The notes: generated from the sequence alone by a model not told the origin. Numbered from the stretch's first letter, positions 1-5,068 are shown. The stretch: 5,068 bases of DNA from an uncultured Bacteroides sp. (GCA_900546355.1 URCM01000153.1:1-5068), one strand, 5' to 3'. A program made the numbers and translations.

Positions 1-6
1 AGCTCT

Positions 7-486
7 TTACTGCAATTGAGATTGCCATTGAGATTGCTTGCGGATTTTAGGTTTATATAAGATGTAGAGCATATCGGGCGCGTCGTTTTTGCTTTCCGTG
101 CTGTCTTTTATTTCGACGGGTTCGAAATAGCGCACGGCATTGAACGACATGTATCCGTAAAGTCCGCAATATCCGGCATATTCTCCTGTTACATGGAAAT
201 GCGAAAGGAAACGGTTCATTACCTGTTCTACGGTGCAGGTACCGGTGATTTCGATTGTTTCACGCAAGTGGTCGGGATAGCATAGGGTGGCTATTCCGTG
301 ACTGATGCTGATACTGGCTATGGGGTTCAGTCCGATGAACGAACGGTTGTTTTCCGTCCCGTGGTAGTCCGAACTTTCCATCAAGGCACTTTGCGGAAAC
401 AGGTCGCGTATCTTCAGGTAAGTGCTTACCGGGGTATGCAGGTCGCCCAGCAGCATTTTGTGGTGGGTGTGGTAATGGTAGGTCAT
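7..486 (-). CDS. trpE: Anthranilate synthase component I (TrpE), N-terminal part; frame closes early, possibly interrupted gene
   Basis: TrpE makes anthranilate from chorismate and ammonia supplied by TrpG, the first committed step to tryptophan in the cytoplasm. The 159 residues resemble only the N-terminal domain of a family usually near 460-500 residues. Visible landmarks are the ALMESS stretch (residues 34-39), matching the LLESS motif where Trp binds for feedback inhibition, the GLYGYMSFNAVRYFE stretch near 108-122, and DAPDMLYILYK ending at 145. Residues 146-159 (PKIRKQSQ...) do not look like TrpE; they are encoded by a hexamer-type repeat and end in a TAA at 7-9. The chorismate-binding catalytic domain is therefore missing from this frame. 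Only six bases lie beyond the stop, so I cannot tell a frameshift, an insertion or a true pseudogene apart. The start at 484-486 has an A-rich upstream and no Shine-Dalgarno. The gene follows trpB with about 100 bp between, as is usual in Bacteroides trp operons. The family is clear; the intactness is not. Confidence 0.75.
   Translation of the reverse strand: MTYHYHTHHKMLLGDLHTPVSTYLKIRDLFPQSALMESSDYHGTENNRSFIGLNPIASISISHGIATLCYPDHLRETIEITGTCTVEQVMNRFLSHFHVTGEYAGYCGLYGYMSFNAVRYFEPVEIKDSTESKNDAPDMLYILYKPKIRKQSQWQSQLQ
13..36. repeat. Short tandem repeat at the break point of trpE
   Basis: Two adjacent 12-bp units, 13-24 and 25-36, differ at one base. Each is made of two hexamers of the type NNATTG. 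On the trpE strand the hexamers have the form CAANNN and are read as Gln-x-Gln-x (QSQWQSQLQ). TrpE similarity is lost just upstream, at about position 50. The repeat may be the edge of a longer inserted repeat that continues outside the window. Confidence 0.5.
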
Positions 487-489
487 TTT

Positions 490-603
490 TTTAGTTAATA
501 GTTAAGAGTTAATAATTAATAATCGTTGATTGTTAATAGGTAATAGGTGATGTTGTTTAATAGCTGTTCATTGTTCATTATTCACTATTAACTATTAACT
601 AAA
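490..603. repeat. Imperfect inverted repeat of degenerate heptamers between trpB and trpE
   Basis: The arms 490-505 and 588-603 are perfect 16-bp reverse complements, and weaker complementarity continues about 15 bp further inward on each side. Each arm is a run of variants of a 7-bp unit: TTAATAG and TTAATAA on the left, and CTATTAA, TTATTCA and TTGTTCA on the right. AT-rich repeats of this look are, to my recollection, common in Bacteroides intergenic regions. The right arm overlaps the stop and last four codons of trpB. The trpB-trpE mRNA could fold here into a long hairpin that affects stability or trpE translation. It has no strong U-tract, so I do not call it a terminator. Confidence 0.72.
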
Positions 604-1793
604 TACGTTTCAATATCCTTGTCGCCTCGCCCCGAAACGGTGAGCACCACGATGTCGTTGGGCTTGAAATTTAGCTTTTCCAATGCCCCTAAGGCATGAG
701 CCGATTCGAGTGCGGGGATGATGCCCTCCAGCCGGGTCAGTTCGAAAGCAGCCCGGAGGGCTTCATCATCGTTGATGGCTAAGACTGTAGCCCGGTGCAG
801 GGCGGCAAGGTTGGCGTGGAGCGGCCCGATGCCTGGATAATCCAGTCCGGCTGAGATGGAGTAGGGCTCCTGTATCTGGCCGTCTTCGTCCTGCATGACT
901 AAAGTCTTGGCACCGTGGATAATGCCTAACCGCCCTAACTGGATGGTGGCGGCAGAATATCCGGAGTGGATGCCTTTTCCTCCAGCCTCGGCAAGGACAA
1001 TCTTCACATGGCCGTTATTCAGGTAATGGTAAATAGTGCCTGCGGCGTTGCTCCCTCCTCCCACGCACGCTATCAGGTAATCGGGATAGTCACGTCCTTC
1101 GTGCGCCAAGAGTTGCTTTTTTATCTCTTCACTAATCACCGATTGCAGGCGCGCCACCATGTCGGGATACGGATGGGGGCCTACGGTAGAACCGATGATG
1201 TAATAAGTGTCTTCAGGATGGCAGCACCAGTCGCGGATGGCTTCGTTGGTGGCGTCTTTCAAGGTCTTGTTTCCCGATGTGACCGGACGGACTTCGGCTC
1301 CCAGCATCTTCATCTTTTCCACATTGGTATGTTGGCGTTTGATGTCGGTTTCGCCCATATAGACTACGCATTCCATATTCATCAAGGCGCATACTGTAGC
1401 CGTAGCCACTCCGTGCTGCCCCGCTCCGGTTTCGGCGATGATACGTTTCTTGCCCATGCGCCGTGCCAACAAGGCTTGTCCGATGGCATTGTTTATCTTG
1501 TGTGCGCCGGTATGGTTCAGGTCTTCACGTTTCAGGTAAATCTTGCATCCATATTTTTCCGAAAGCCTGCGGGCAAGGTAGAGGGGTGAAGGACGCCCTA
1601 CATAGTCGCGCAATAATTGGGTGAATTCTTGCTTGAAATCATCGCTGTCCAACACCTGGCGGTAAGACTCTTTTAGTTCGGTTACACATCGGTGAAGTAT
1701 TTCGGGGATGTATGCCCCTCCGAAATCTCCATAAAACCCGTTCGGGTCTACTTGATACTTTTCCATGATGCTATTATTTTTTAAGTTGTTCAT
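588..1793 (-). CDS. trpB: Tryptophan synthase beta subunit (TrpB)
   Basis: TrpB condenses indole with L-serine to give L-tryptophan, using PLP, in an alpha2-beta2 complex with TrpA. The protein has 401 residues, about the usual length. It carries the PLP-lysine motif HTGAHKINN with Lys99, the AETGAGQHG motif with the catalytic glutamate at 121, the phosphate-binding GGGSN at 245-249, and SGRGDKD at 387-393, whose serine contacts the PLP ring. All key residues I can check are present, so it should be active. The start is ambiguous: Met1 (1793) lies 10 bases after the attenuator U-tract. Met10 (1764-1766) follows an A-rich AAAAAATAAT and would place the start at the usual family N-terminus ([10 protein letters not shown]...), giving 392 residues. 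The C-terminal LVNS and the stop are encoded by the inverted repeat at 588-603, so the tail is probably not ancestral. It is the first structural gene after the leader, upstream of trpE. Confidence 0.97.
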   Translation of the reverse strand: MNNLKNNSIMEKYQVDPNGFYGDFGGAYIPEILHRCVTELKESYRQVLDSDDFKQEFTQLLRDYVGRPSPLYLARRLSEKYGCKIYLKREDLNHTGAHKINNAIGQALLARRMGKKRIIAETGAGQHGVATATVCALMNMECVVYMGETDIKRQHTNVEKMKMLGAEVRPVTSGNKTLKDATNEAIRDWCCHPEDTYYIIGSTVGPHPYPDMVARLQSVISEEIKKQLLAHEGRDYPDYLIACVGGGSNAAGTIYHYLNNGHVKIVLAEAGGKGIHSGYSAATIQLGRLGIIHGAKTLVMQDEDGQIQEPYSISAGLDYPGIGPLHANLAALHRATVLAINDDEALRAAFELTRLEGIIPALESAHALGALEKLNFKPNDIVVLTVSGRGDKDIETYLVNS

Positions 1794-1803
1794 TCATGCA
1801 GGG

Positions 1804-1844
1804 GGATAAAAACAAAAGAGGCTGTCGTAAGAACGACAGCCTCT
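1804..1844 (-). terminator. Intrinsic terminator (attenuator) in the trp leader
   Basis: On the minus strand the perfect 12-bp stem AGAGGCTGTCGT / ACGACAGCCTCT (1844-1833 and 1828-1817) closes a TCTT tetraloop. It is followed at once by TTTTGTTTTTATC (1816-1804). A GC-rich stem plus a U-tract is a canonical Rho-independent terminator. It lies between the trp promoter with its Trp-rich leader peptide and the trpB start. It therefore reads as an attenuator that decides whether RNA polymerase enters trpB, not as the end of another gene: no minus-strand gene ends here. Confidence 0.9.
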
Positions 1845-1902
1845 GGATAATGCCTTAATATTGATAGGTGATATGAAAGATGGACAAATATGCGCGGACT
1901 GG

Positions 1903-1934
1903 GTTAGCTTACGACTTTGTGAGTAGTAAGTAAC
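1903..1934 (-). promoter_or_regulatory. Pause/anti-antiterminator hairpin of the trp attenuator
   Basis: Leader RNA GTTACTTAC (1934-1926), just after the Trp codons, pairs with GTAAGCTAAC (1912-1903) in a 9-bp stem with one bulged C at 1907 and a 13-nt loop. The second strand overlaps the trpL stop codon. Its extended form GTCGTAAG (1915-1908) is also an exact complement of CTTACGAC (1831-1824) in the loop and 3' arm of the terminator. A ribosome stalled at the Trp codons would cover the first strand and free the second to attack the terminator. A ribosome reaching the stop would cover the second strand and let the terminator form. The complementarity is seen in the sequence; the switching is inferred. 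Confidence 0.55.
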
Positions 1935-1971
1935 GCCACCAACGATATGTATTTGTCATCAATGAGTTCAT
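1909..1971 (-). CDS. trpL: trp operon leader peptide with tandem Trp codons
   Basis: This is a 20-codon reading frame starting with ATG at 1969-1971 after an A-rich CAAAAACAA and ending with TAA at 1909-1911. The core reads TYRWWRY: two adjacent TGG codons at 1936-1941, framed by Arg and Tyr. Trp is rare, so two in a row in a tiny frame, about 30 nt downstream of a consensus promoter and about 65 nt upstream of a terminator ahead of trpB, is hard to explain by chance. The role is inferred by analogy with enterobacterial trpL: a ribosome stalls at the Trp codons when charged tRNA-Trp is scarce and thereby controls folding of the downstream RNA. An in-frame ATG at 1957-1959 is an alternative start. 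The peptide itself probably has no function after synthesis. Confidence 0.87.
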   Translation of the reverse strand: MNSLMTNTYRWWRYLLLTKS

Positions 1972-2004
1972 TTGTTTTTGTTATAGTTTGATTTGATTCG
2001 GGAG

Positions 2005-2035
2005 CAAATGTAGCGATAAAATCTGAAAATCCAAA
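2005..2035 (-). promoter_or_regulatory. Bacteroides-type sigma-ABfr promoter of the trp operon
   Basis: The minus strand has TTTG (2035-2032), a 19-bp spacer and TACATTTG (2012-2005). This fits the Bacteroides -33/-7 consensus TTTG, 19-21 bases, TAnnTTTG with no mismatch. Transcription would start near 1996-2000 and give about a 200-nt leader before trpB. Its place just upstream of the leader peptide supports the call. Confidence 0.78.
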
Positions 2036-2049
2036 CAAAAATGGATTTT
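2026..2049. repeat. Inverted repeat over the -33 box of the trp promoter
   Basis: AAAATCCA (2026-2033) and TGGATTTT (2042-2049) are perfect 8-bp inverted repeats separated by 8 bp, and the left arm covers part of the -33 element. Such a site could be an operator, but the arms are AT-rich and no regulator gene is present in the window. I treat this as a possible binding site only. Confidence 0.35.
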
Positions 2050-2111
2050 TTTAGTACAAACATGTCTATTGTGCATCGTAGTGCGGCTTTATTGTGCAGG
2101 ATGCCCTCCCC

Positions 2112-2123
2112 AAACGTACGTTT
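2112..2123. repeat. 12-bp perfect palindrome in the trp/ybdG intergenic region
   Basis: AAACGTACGTTT reads the same on both strands. It lies in the roughly 200-bp divergent region between the trp promoter and the channel gene, where no gene is convincing. It could be a dimeric regulator site for either direction or part of an interspersed repeat. The rest of 2050-2177 shows no gene and no clear structure. Confidence 0.35.
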
Positions 2124-2177
2124 TCTTGGTACCGGATATATATGAAAGAAAGCTGCCCTGGCACGTCTATCCGCCAA

Positions 2178-2224
2178 TAACTTTGTTACATTTTTCAGTT
2201 TATCACTTTTTATTCGTATTTTTG
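2178..2224 (+). promoter_or_regulatory. Candidate -7 elements for the rightward channel/thioesterase transcript
   Basis: Two octamers fit the Bacteroides -7 consensus TAnnTTTG: TAACTTTG at 2178-2185 and TATTTTTG at 2217-2224. Neither has a clean TTTG 19-21 bp upstream; the second has only a TTTC at about 20 bp. The second would start transcription near 2231, leaving a leader of about 20 nt. A promoter is expected here because the neighbouring genes are divergent, but which element works is uncertain. Confidence 0.35.
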
Positions 2225-2252
2225 TTTCGTCAAAATTAAGAATCCGACAATT

Positions 2253-3452
2253 ATGGAACATTTAGATGAAGAAATAGCCCGTGCCTTGATGGGGTTGGGC
2301 ATTGACAAGGCGAACTTGGACTGGACGACACGTGTAATATTGATACTGGCAATTTTGCTGGTTTCGTATATTGTGACAAAGTTATTCCGTCATGCGCTGA
2401 TTCCGGCGGTGCGGAAGATTACGGCGAAGACGAAGGCGAAATGGGACGATTACCTGTTCAACGATGACATGCTGAACAGTTTCTCCCGGATGATTCCGCC
2501 TATCATCTTTTACCTCTTGCTGCCTTTTGCTTTCGATGGCTATCCGTATGTGCTTGCCATCCTGCTGAAAGCGTGTCTTATTTATCTGGTGGTCATGACG
2601 CTGATGCTGGTCAATGCATTCTTGAAGTCGCTTTATGAAATTTCGAATGAACATGAGACGTTGCGTTACCGTCCGTTGAAGGGAATTTACCAGATGGTGA
2701 GCATTCTTGCTTTTTGTGTGGGTCTCATTCTGATAATCAGCATCCTCATCGACCAGAATGCCGCTACTATACTTGCCGGGCTGGGGGCTTCGGCGGCGGT
2801 ACTGATGTTGATATTCAAAGACAGTATCTTGGGACTGGTAGCGGGCGTGCAACTCTCGGCAAACGACATGTTGCGTCCGGGCGACTGGGTGACGATGACA
2901 AAGTATGGTGCCGACGGCTTTGTGAAAGAGGTTTCGCTGACTACTGTCAAGGTGCAGAATTTCGACAAGACCATAACTACCATTCCGCCGTATGCCCTGG
3001 TGAGCGACTCGTTTCAGAATTGGCGCGGTATGTGGGAGACGGGAGGAAGGCGCATCAAACGTTCGCTTTATGTAGACATGACCACCATCCGTTTCTGTAC
3101 CGATGATGAAATGAAGGCTTTCGTGGAAAAAGGTTGGATAGAAATGCCTGAGGAAGGAGCGGATCCGGCGGTGAACCTGGAGGTGTTCCGGAGATATGCG
3201 CTGCAATACCTGCATACGCATCCCCGCATTCATCAGGATATGATGATTATGGTGCGCCAGATGCAGCCTACTCCGGAGGGGCTTCCTTTGGAGTTCTATT
3301 GCTTCACGGTGACAACGGAGTGGCTTGCTTATGAAGGTATCCAGAACGAGGTATTCAACCATTTCATTGCTGTGCTGCCCCGGTTTGGATTACGTGTATA
3401 CCAGCATCCGTCGGGAAATGATATAACCAGATTATTTGCTAATCATCAATAA
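2253..3452 (+). CDS. ybdG: YbdG/MscM-type mechanosensitive ion channel (MscS family)
   Basis: MscS-family channels open under membrane tension and release solutes after hypo-osmotic shock; E. coli YbdG is a miniconductance member. The 399-residue length is close to YbdG (about 415). Hydrophobic segments are seen near residues 26-46, 77-94, 97-124, 145-166 and 171-200; the last is the Gly/Ala-rich pore helix (AGLGASAAVLMLIFKDSILGLVAG). The MscS beta domain follows at about 201-257 (LRPGDWVTMTKYGADGFVKEV, TTIPPYALVSDSFQNWRGM). Hallmarks of the YbdG branch are GGRRIKRS at 264-271 and the C-terminal stretches HPRIHQDMMIMVRQ, GLPLEFYCFT and HPSGNDITRL. The ATG at 2253 is the first in frame, with no Shine-Dalgarno. 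The protein looks intact. The thioesterase gene begins 9 bp after its stop, suggesting co-transcription. Confidence 0.95.
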   Translation: MEHLDEEIARALMGLGIDKANLDWTTRVILILAILLVSYIVTKLFRHALIPAVRKITAKTKAKWDDYLFNDDMLNSFSRMIPPIIFYLLLPFAFDGYPYVLAILLKACLIYLVVMTLMLVNAFLKSLYEISNEHETLRYRPLKGIYQMVSILAFCVGLILIISILIDQNAATILAGLGASAAVLMLIFKDSILGLVAGVQLSANDMLRPGDWVTMTKYGADGFVKEVSLTTVKVQNFDKTITTIPPYALVSDSFQNWRGMWETGGRRIKRSLYVDMTTIRFCTDDEMKAFVEKGWIEMPEEGADPAVNLEVFRRYALQYLHTHPRIHQDMMIMVRQMQPTPEGLPLEFYCFTVTTEWLAYEGIQNEVFNHFIAVLPRFGLRVYQHPSGNDITRLFANHQ

Positions 3453-3461
3453 AATGACAAT

Positions 3462-3830
3462 ATGGAAAAAGGACTGACTTATACAAGCAAGATGAAAGTG
3501 ACATCGGTAAATACTGCTTTGGCGTTAGGCTCGGGCGACTTGGAAGTGTTTGCCACGCCCGCTTTGGTGGCATTGATGGAAAATGCGGCGATGAAGGCGG
3601 TACAACCTGAACTTCCCGAGGGAGCCACCACGGTGGGGGCCTTTATCGAAACCACACATGTGAAACCTTCGGCAATAGGTGAAGAAGTGTCGGCTACGGC
3701 TGTATTAGAGGGTATAGAGGGACGCAAACTTTCGTTCCGTGTCACGGCTTCTGATACGAAAGGAACGGTGGGCGAGGCCACTCATATTCGTTACGTGGTC
3801 GACCGAAAACGTTTTATGGATAAATTATAG
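3462..3830 (+). CDS. FlK-like hotdog-fold thioesterase
   Basis: This 122-residue protein has the pattern of the FlK (fluoroacetyl-CoA thioesterase) type of hotdog proteins: VFATPALVALMENAA near 29-43, a TTHVKPSAIGE stretch near 64-74, and a C-terminal GRKLSFRVTASD...GEATHIRYVVDRKRF. Thr32, Glu40 and His66 keep the spacing of the FlK catalytic residues Thr42, Glu50 and His76, so an acyl-CoA hydrolase activity is likely. The true substrate is unknown; the many FlK-like proteins in gut bacteria are unlikely to act on fluoroacetate, and a housekeeping acyl-CoA is more plausible. No signal peptide or membrane segment is seen, so it should be cytoplasmic. It starts 9 bp after the channel gene, probably in the same mRNA. 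The full domain is present. Confidence 0.88.
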   Translation: MEKGLTYTSKMKVTSVNTALALGSGDLEVFATPALVALMENAAMKAVQPELPEGATTVGAFIETTHVKPSAIGEEVSATAVLEGIEGRKLSFRVTASDTKGTVGEATHIRYVVDRKRFMDKL

Positions 3831-3841
3831 TAGAACAAAAT

Positions 3842-4024
3842 TGGTTTGCGAAAAATGGAATGGAACACAGAGACACAAAGGCACAGAGCTTTATTTTTTG
3901 AGAGAACAGAGTTCACAGAGTAAAAGTCTGGCTCTATGGTCTTTACCTTCTCTATATATTTATTTCTCCGTGTCTCCGTGCCTCTGTGTTCAATATAAAG
4001 GATTAACGGATTTTTCGCAATCCA
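3842..4024. repeat. 183-bp palindromic interspersed (MITE-like) element
   Basis: The ends are inverted repeats of 15 bp with one mismatch: TGGTTTGCGAAAAAT at 3842-3856 and the complement of TGGATTGCGAAAAAT at 4010-4024. Inside them a second inverted pair of 26 bp (3863-3888 and 3966-3991) has about 21 matching positions. Its arms are made of octamers such as ACACAGAG, GCACAGAG and ACACGGAG. A further partial copy (AACAGAG, TCACAGAG) lies at 3904-3920. The core 3921-3965 is AT-rich. No clear target-site duplication flanks it and no transposase is encoded, so mobility is inferred. It fills the gap between the thioesterase and DUF2200 genes and, as RNA, would fold into a long hairpin. Confidence 0.72.
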
Positions 4025-4064
4025 TTGCTGATTGACTATACATTGGCAAAAATAGGTATGTTTT

Positions 4065-4412
4065 ATGGAAAAAGAAAAAGTGTTCGCGATGAAATTGGCG
4101 AAAATCTATCCTTTGCTCGTGCAGAAGGCGGAACGGAAGGGGCGGACGAAAGCCGAAGTCAATCAAGTCATCTGTTGGTTGACGGGATATGACGAGGATG
4201 GTCTTGTGCGGCAATTGCAGGAAGATGTAGACTATCGTACGTTTTTCGTACAGGCGCCTTGCATCCATCCTCATGCCGGACAGGTCAGGGGAAGTATTTG
4301 CGGTATCCGTATTGAAACCATAGAAGACCCTTTGATGCGGCAAATCAGATGTCTTGACAAACTGGTAGACGAGCTGGCCAAAGGCAAGGCAATGGAGAAA
4401 ATCTTGAGGTAA
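4065..4412 (+). CDS. DUF2200 family protein
   Basis: The 115-residue protein shows the conserved DUF2200 layout: an N-terminal VFAMKLAKIYPLLVQKAERKGRTKAEVNQVICWLTGYD, a central FFVQAPCIHPHAG, then ICGIRIETIEDPLMRQIRCLDKLVDELAKGKAMEKILR-type residues running to the end (quoted here only by their landmarks ETIEDPLMR and LDKLVDELAKGKAMEK). The family is about 110-120 residues, so this copy is full length. It is small and soluble with no signal peptide; its function is unknown and I do not assign one. The start at 4065 fits the family N-terminus; an ATG at 4058 is out of frame, and Met9 would cut into the conserved region. It follows the palindromic element by 40 bp and precedes the DUF308 gene by 40 bp. 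Confidence 0.92.
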   Translation: MEKEKVFAMKLAKIYPLLVQKAERKGRTKAEVNQVICWLTGYDEDGLVRQLQEDVDYRTFFVQAPCIHPHAGQVRGSICGIRIETIEDPLMRQIRCLDKLVDELAKGKAMEKILR

Positions 4413-4440
4413 AGTGAGGAGCGTTTCTAATTAATAAAGA

Positions 4441-4446
4441 AGGAGG
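4441..4446 (+). promoter_or_regulatory. Strong Shine-Dalgarno sequence ahead of the DUF308 gene
   Basis: AGGAGG lies six bases before the ATG at 4453, a perfect Shine-Dalgarno at good spacing. The other starts in this window have A-rich upstream regions without such a site, as is usual in Bacteroidetes. It fixes the start of this gene with confidence. Confidence 0.8.
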
Positions 4447-4452
4447 AAATAG

Positions 4453-5010
4453 ATGAAACTATTCAGTTATTCGGTAATGTGCAGCTTATGCGCGTTGATA
4501 ATGGGCATATTGCTGGTCATGTGGCCCGAAGCCGCAGTGATTTATCTGGTGATAACGGTCGGTGTATTGTTCCTTTTGCCGGGCTTGTATGGGATATTCG
4601 CTTATTTAGCCTCACGCCGCGGGGCGGAAGACGGAAGAGCGTTTCCCATCGTAGCGTTGGGCAGTGCTTTGTTGGGAGTATGGCTCATCATCATGCCTGC
4701 TTTCTTTGTCAGCATCCTGATGTACGTATTAGGCGCTTTGCTCGTATTGGGAGGCATCGGCCAGCTGATGAACTTCATTTCGGCGCGGAAGCTCACGGGG
4801 AGTGTCCCGGGTATCTTTTATGTCGTTCCGGTCTTGGTCTTGCTGGCAGGCGTCCTGATATTGGTCAATCCGTTCGAAGCGGCCAAAGTGCCTTTCATCG
4901 TCTTGGGCGTATCTTCCATGGTCTACGGCTTGACCGACCTTTTCCGTATTATCCGCTACCGGAGAAAAAGTGGTAAAGGAATCACGGATGTAGAGGTGAT
5001 AGACGAGTGA
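4453..5010 (+). CDS. HdeD/DUF308 family integral membrane protein
   Basis: This 185-residue protein is almost entirely hydrophobic, with six predicted membrane helices near 7-24, 27-52, 63-81, 83-108, 119-138 and 143-165, then a basic and acidic cytoplasmic tail (RYRRKSGKG...EVIDE). It is built as three helix pairs. Each turn between the helices of a pair carries a proline signature: WPEAA (24-28), MPAFF (80-84) and NPFEAA (139-144). That is the pattern of the HdeD/DUF308 family, whose E. coli member HdeD is linked to acid resistance at high cell density. The molecular function is not known, and acid resistance should not be assumed here. No export signal beyond the first helix is seen. It probably shares a transcript with the DUF2200 gene 40 bp upstream. 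Confidence 0.9.
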   Translation: MKLFSYSVMCSLCALIMGILLVMWPEAAVIYLVITVGVLFLLPGLYGIFAYLASRRGAEDGRAFPIVALGSALLGVWLIIMPAFFVSILMYVLGALLVLGGIGQLMNFISARKLTGSVPGIFYVVPVLVLLAGVLILVNPFEAAKVPFIVLGVSSMVYGLTDLFRIIRYRRKSGKGITDVEVIDE

Positions 5011-5068
5011 AAGAACTTAGAAGCTGTTTTGAATTTCTCCAAAAAGTTTTTCTTGGCTTGATGTATCC

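Noticed and set aside
966..1589. 207-residue plus-strand frame opposite trpB
   Set aside because: The opposite strand is an intact TrpB with all its motifs; this frame has no recognisable domain.
2062..2145. 27-codon plus-strand frame in the divergent spacer
   Set aside because: It has no ribosome binding site, no fitting promoter and no recognisable features; frames of this length arise by chance.
1968..2261. 97-residue minus-strand reading frame over the trp promoter region
   Set aside because: It overlaps the channel gene start and the consensus trp promoter, has a basic low-complexity C-terminus, and shows no recognisable domain.
2382..3362. Long 326-residue minus-strand frame opposite the channel gene
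   Set aside because: It is His/Arg/Gln-rich, typical of an antisense shadow, while the plus frame is a clear full-length YbdG homologue.
3739..4035. 98-residue plus-strand frame overlapping the thioesterase end
   Set aside because: It starts inside the thioesterase gene in another frame and runs through the palindromic repeat; the protein reflects repeat DNA.
4012..4046. Possible promoter ahead of the DUF2200 gene (TACATTGG at 4039-4046)
   Set aside because: The -7 match is imperfect and no TTTG lies 19-21 bp upstream.
5039..5056. Weak hairpin CCAAAAA/TTTTTCTTGG after the DUF308 gene
   Set aside because: It is AT-rich with a mismatch and almost no loop, and no U-tract follows, so a terminator call is not supported.

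Overview
The window comes from the chromosome of a Bacteroidales bacterium, most likely a Bacteroides or Phocaeicola relative. Three things point there. The gene starts are mostly A-rich and lack a Shine-Dalgarno sequence. The promoter ahead of the trp genes matches the Bacteroides consensus (TTTG, 19 bases, TAnnTTTG) exactly. On the minus strand trpB is followed directly by trpE, the trp operon order typical of this group.

Left half (1-2035, minus strand): the start of a tryptophan biosynthesis operon. Transcription begins at a consensus promoter (2005-2035) and runs through a leader of about 200 nt. The leader encodes a 20-residue peptide with two adjacent Trp codons (1909-1971), followed by a perfect 12-bp terminator hairpin with a U-rich tail (1804-1844). 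This is the layout of a ribosome-mediated trp attenuator. Then come trpB (588-1793) and the N-terminal part of trpE (7-486). The TrpE frame loses family similarity after residue 145, runs into a short tandem repeat and stops at 7-9, so trpE appears interrupted or frameshifted at the window edge. The trpB-trpE gap is filled by a 114-bp inverted repeat of degenerate heptamers, which also supplies the last codons and the stop of trpB.

Middle (2036-2252): a divergent intergenic region with a 12-bp palindrome of unknown role and candidate promoter elements for the rightward genes.

Right half (2253-5010, plus strand): a YbdG/MscM-type mechanosensitive channel, followed 9 bp later by a FlK-like hotdog thioesterase. 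After these lies a 183-bp palindromic repeat element that looks like a miniature mobile or interspersed element. Then come a DUF2200 protein and, 40 bp on, a HdeD/DUF308 membrane protein with an unusually strong Shine-Dalgarno sequence. The channel and thioesterase probably form one transcription unit and the DUF2200 and DUF308 genes another. A shared pathway for these four genes is not evident; channel and HdeD-like proteins suggest envelope or stress functions only loosely.

The most interesting feature is the trp attenuator. Its strand that competes with the pause hairpin appears to pair with the terminator loop and 3' arm, rather than with the 5' arm as in the classic enterobacterial case. 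The last 58 bases (5011-5068) hold nothing I can name.
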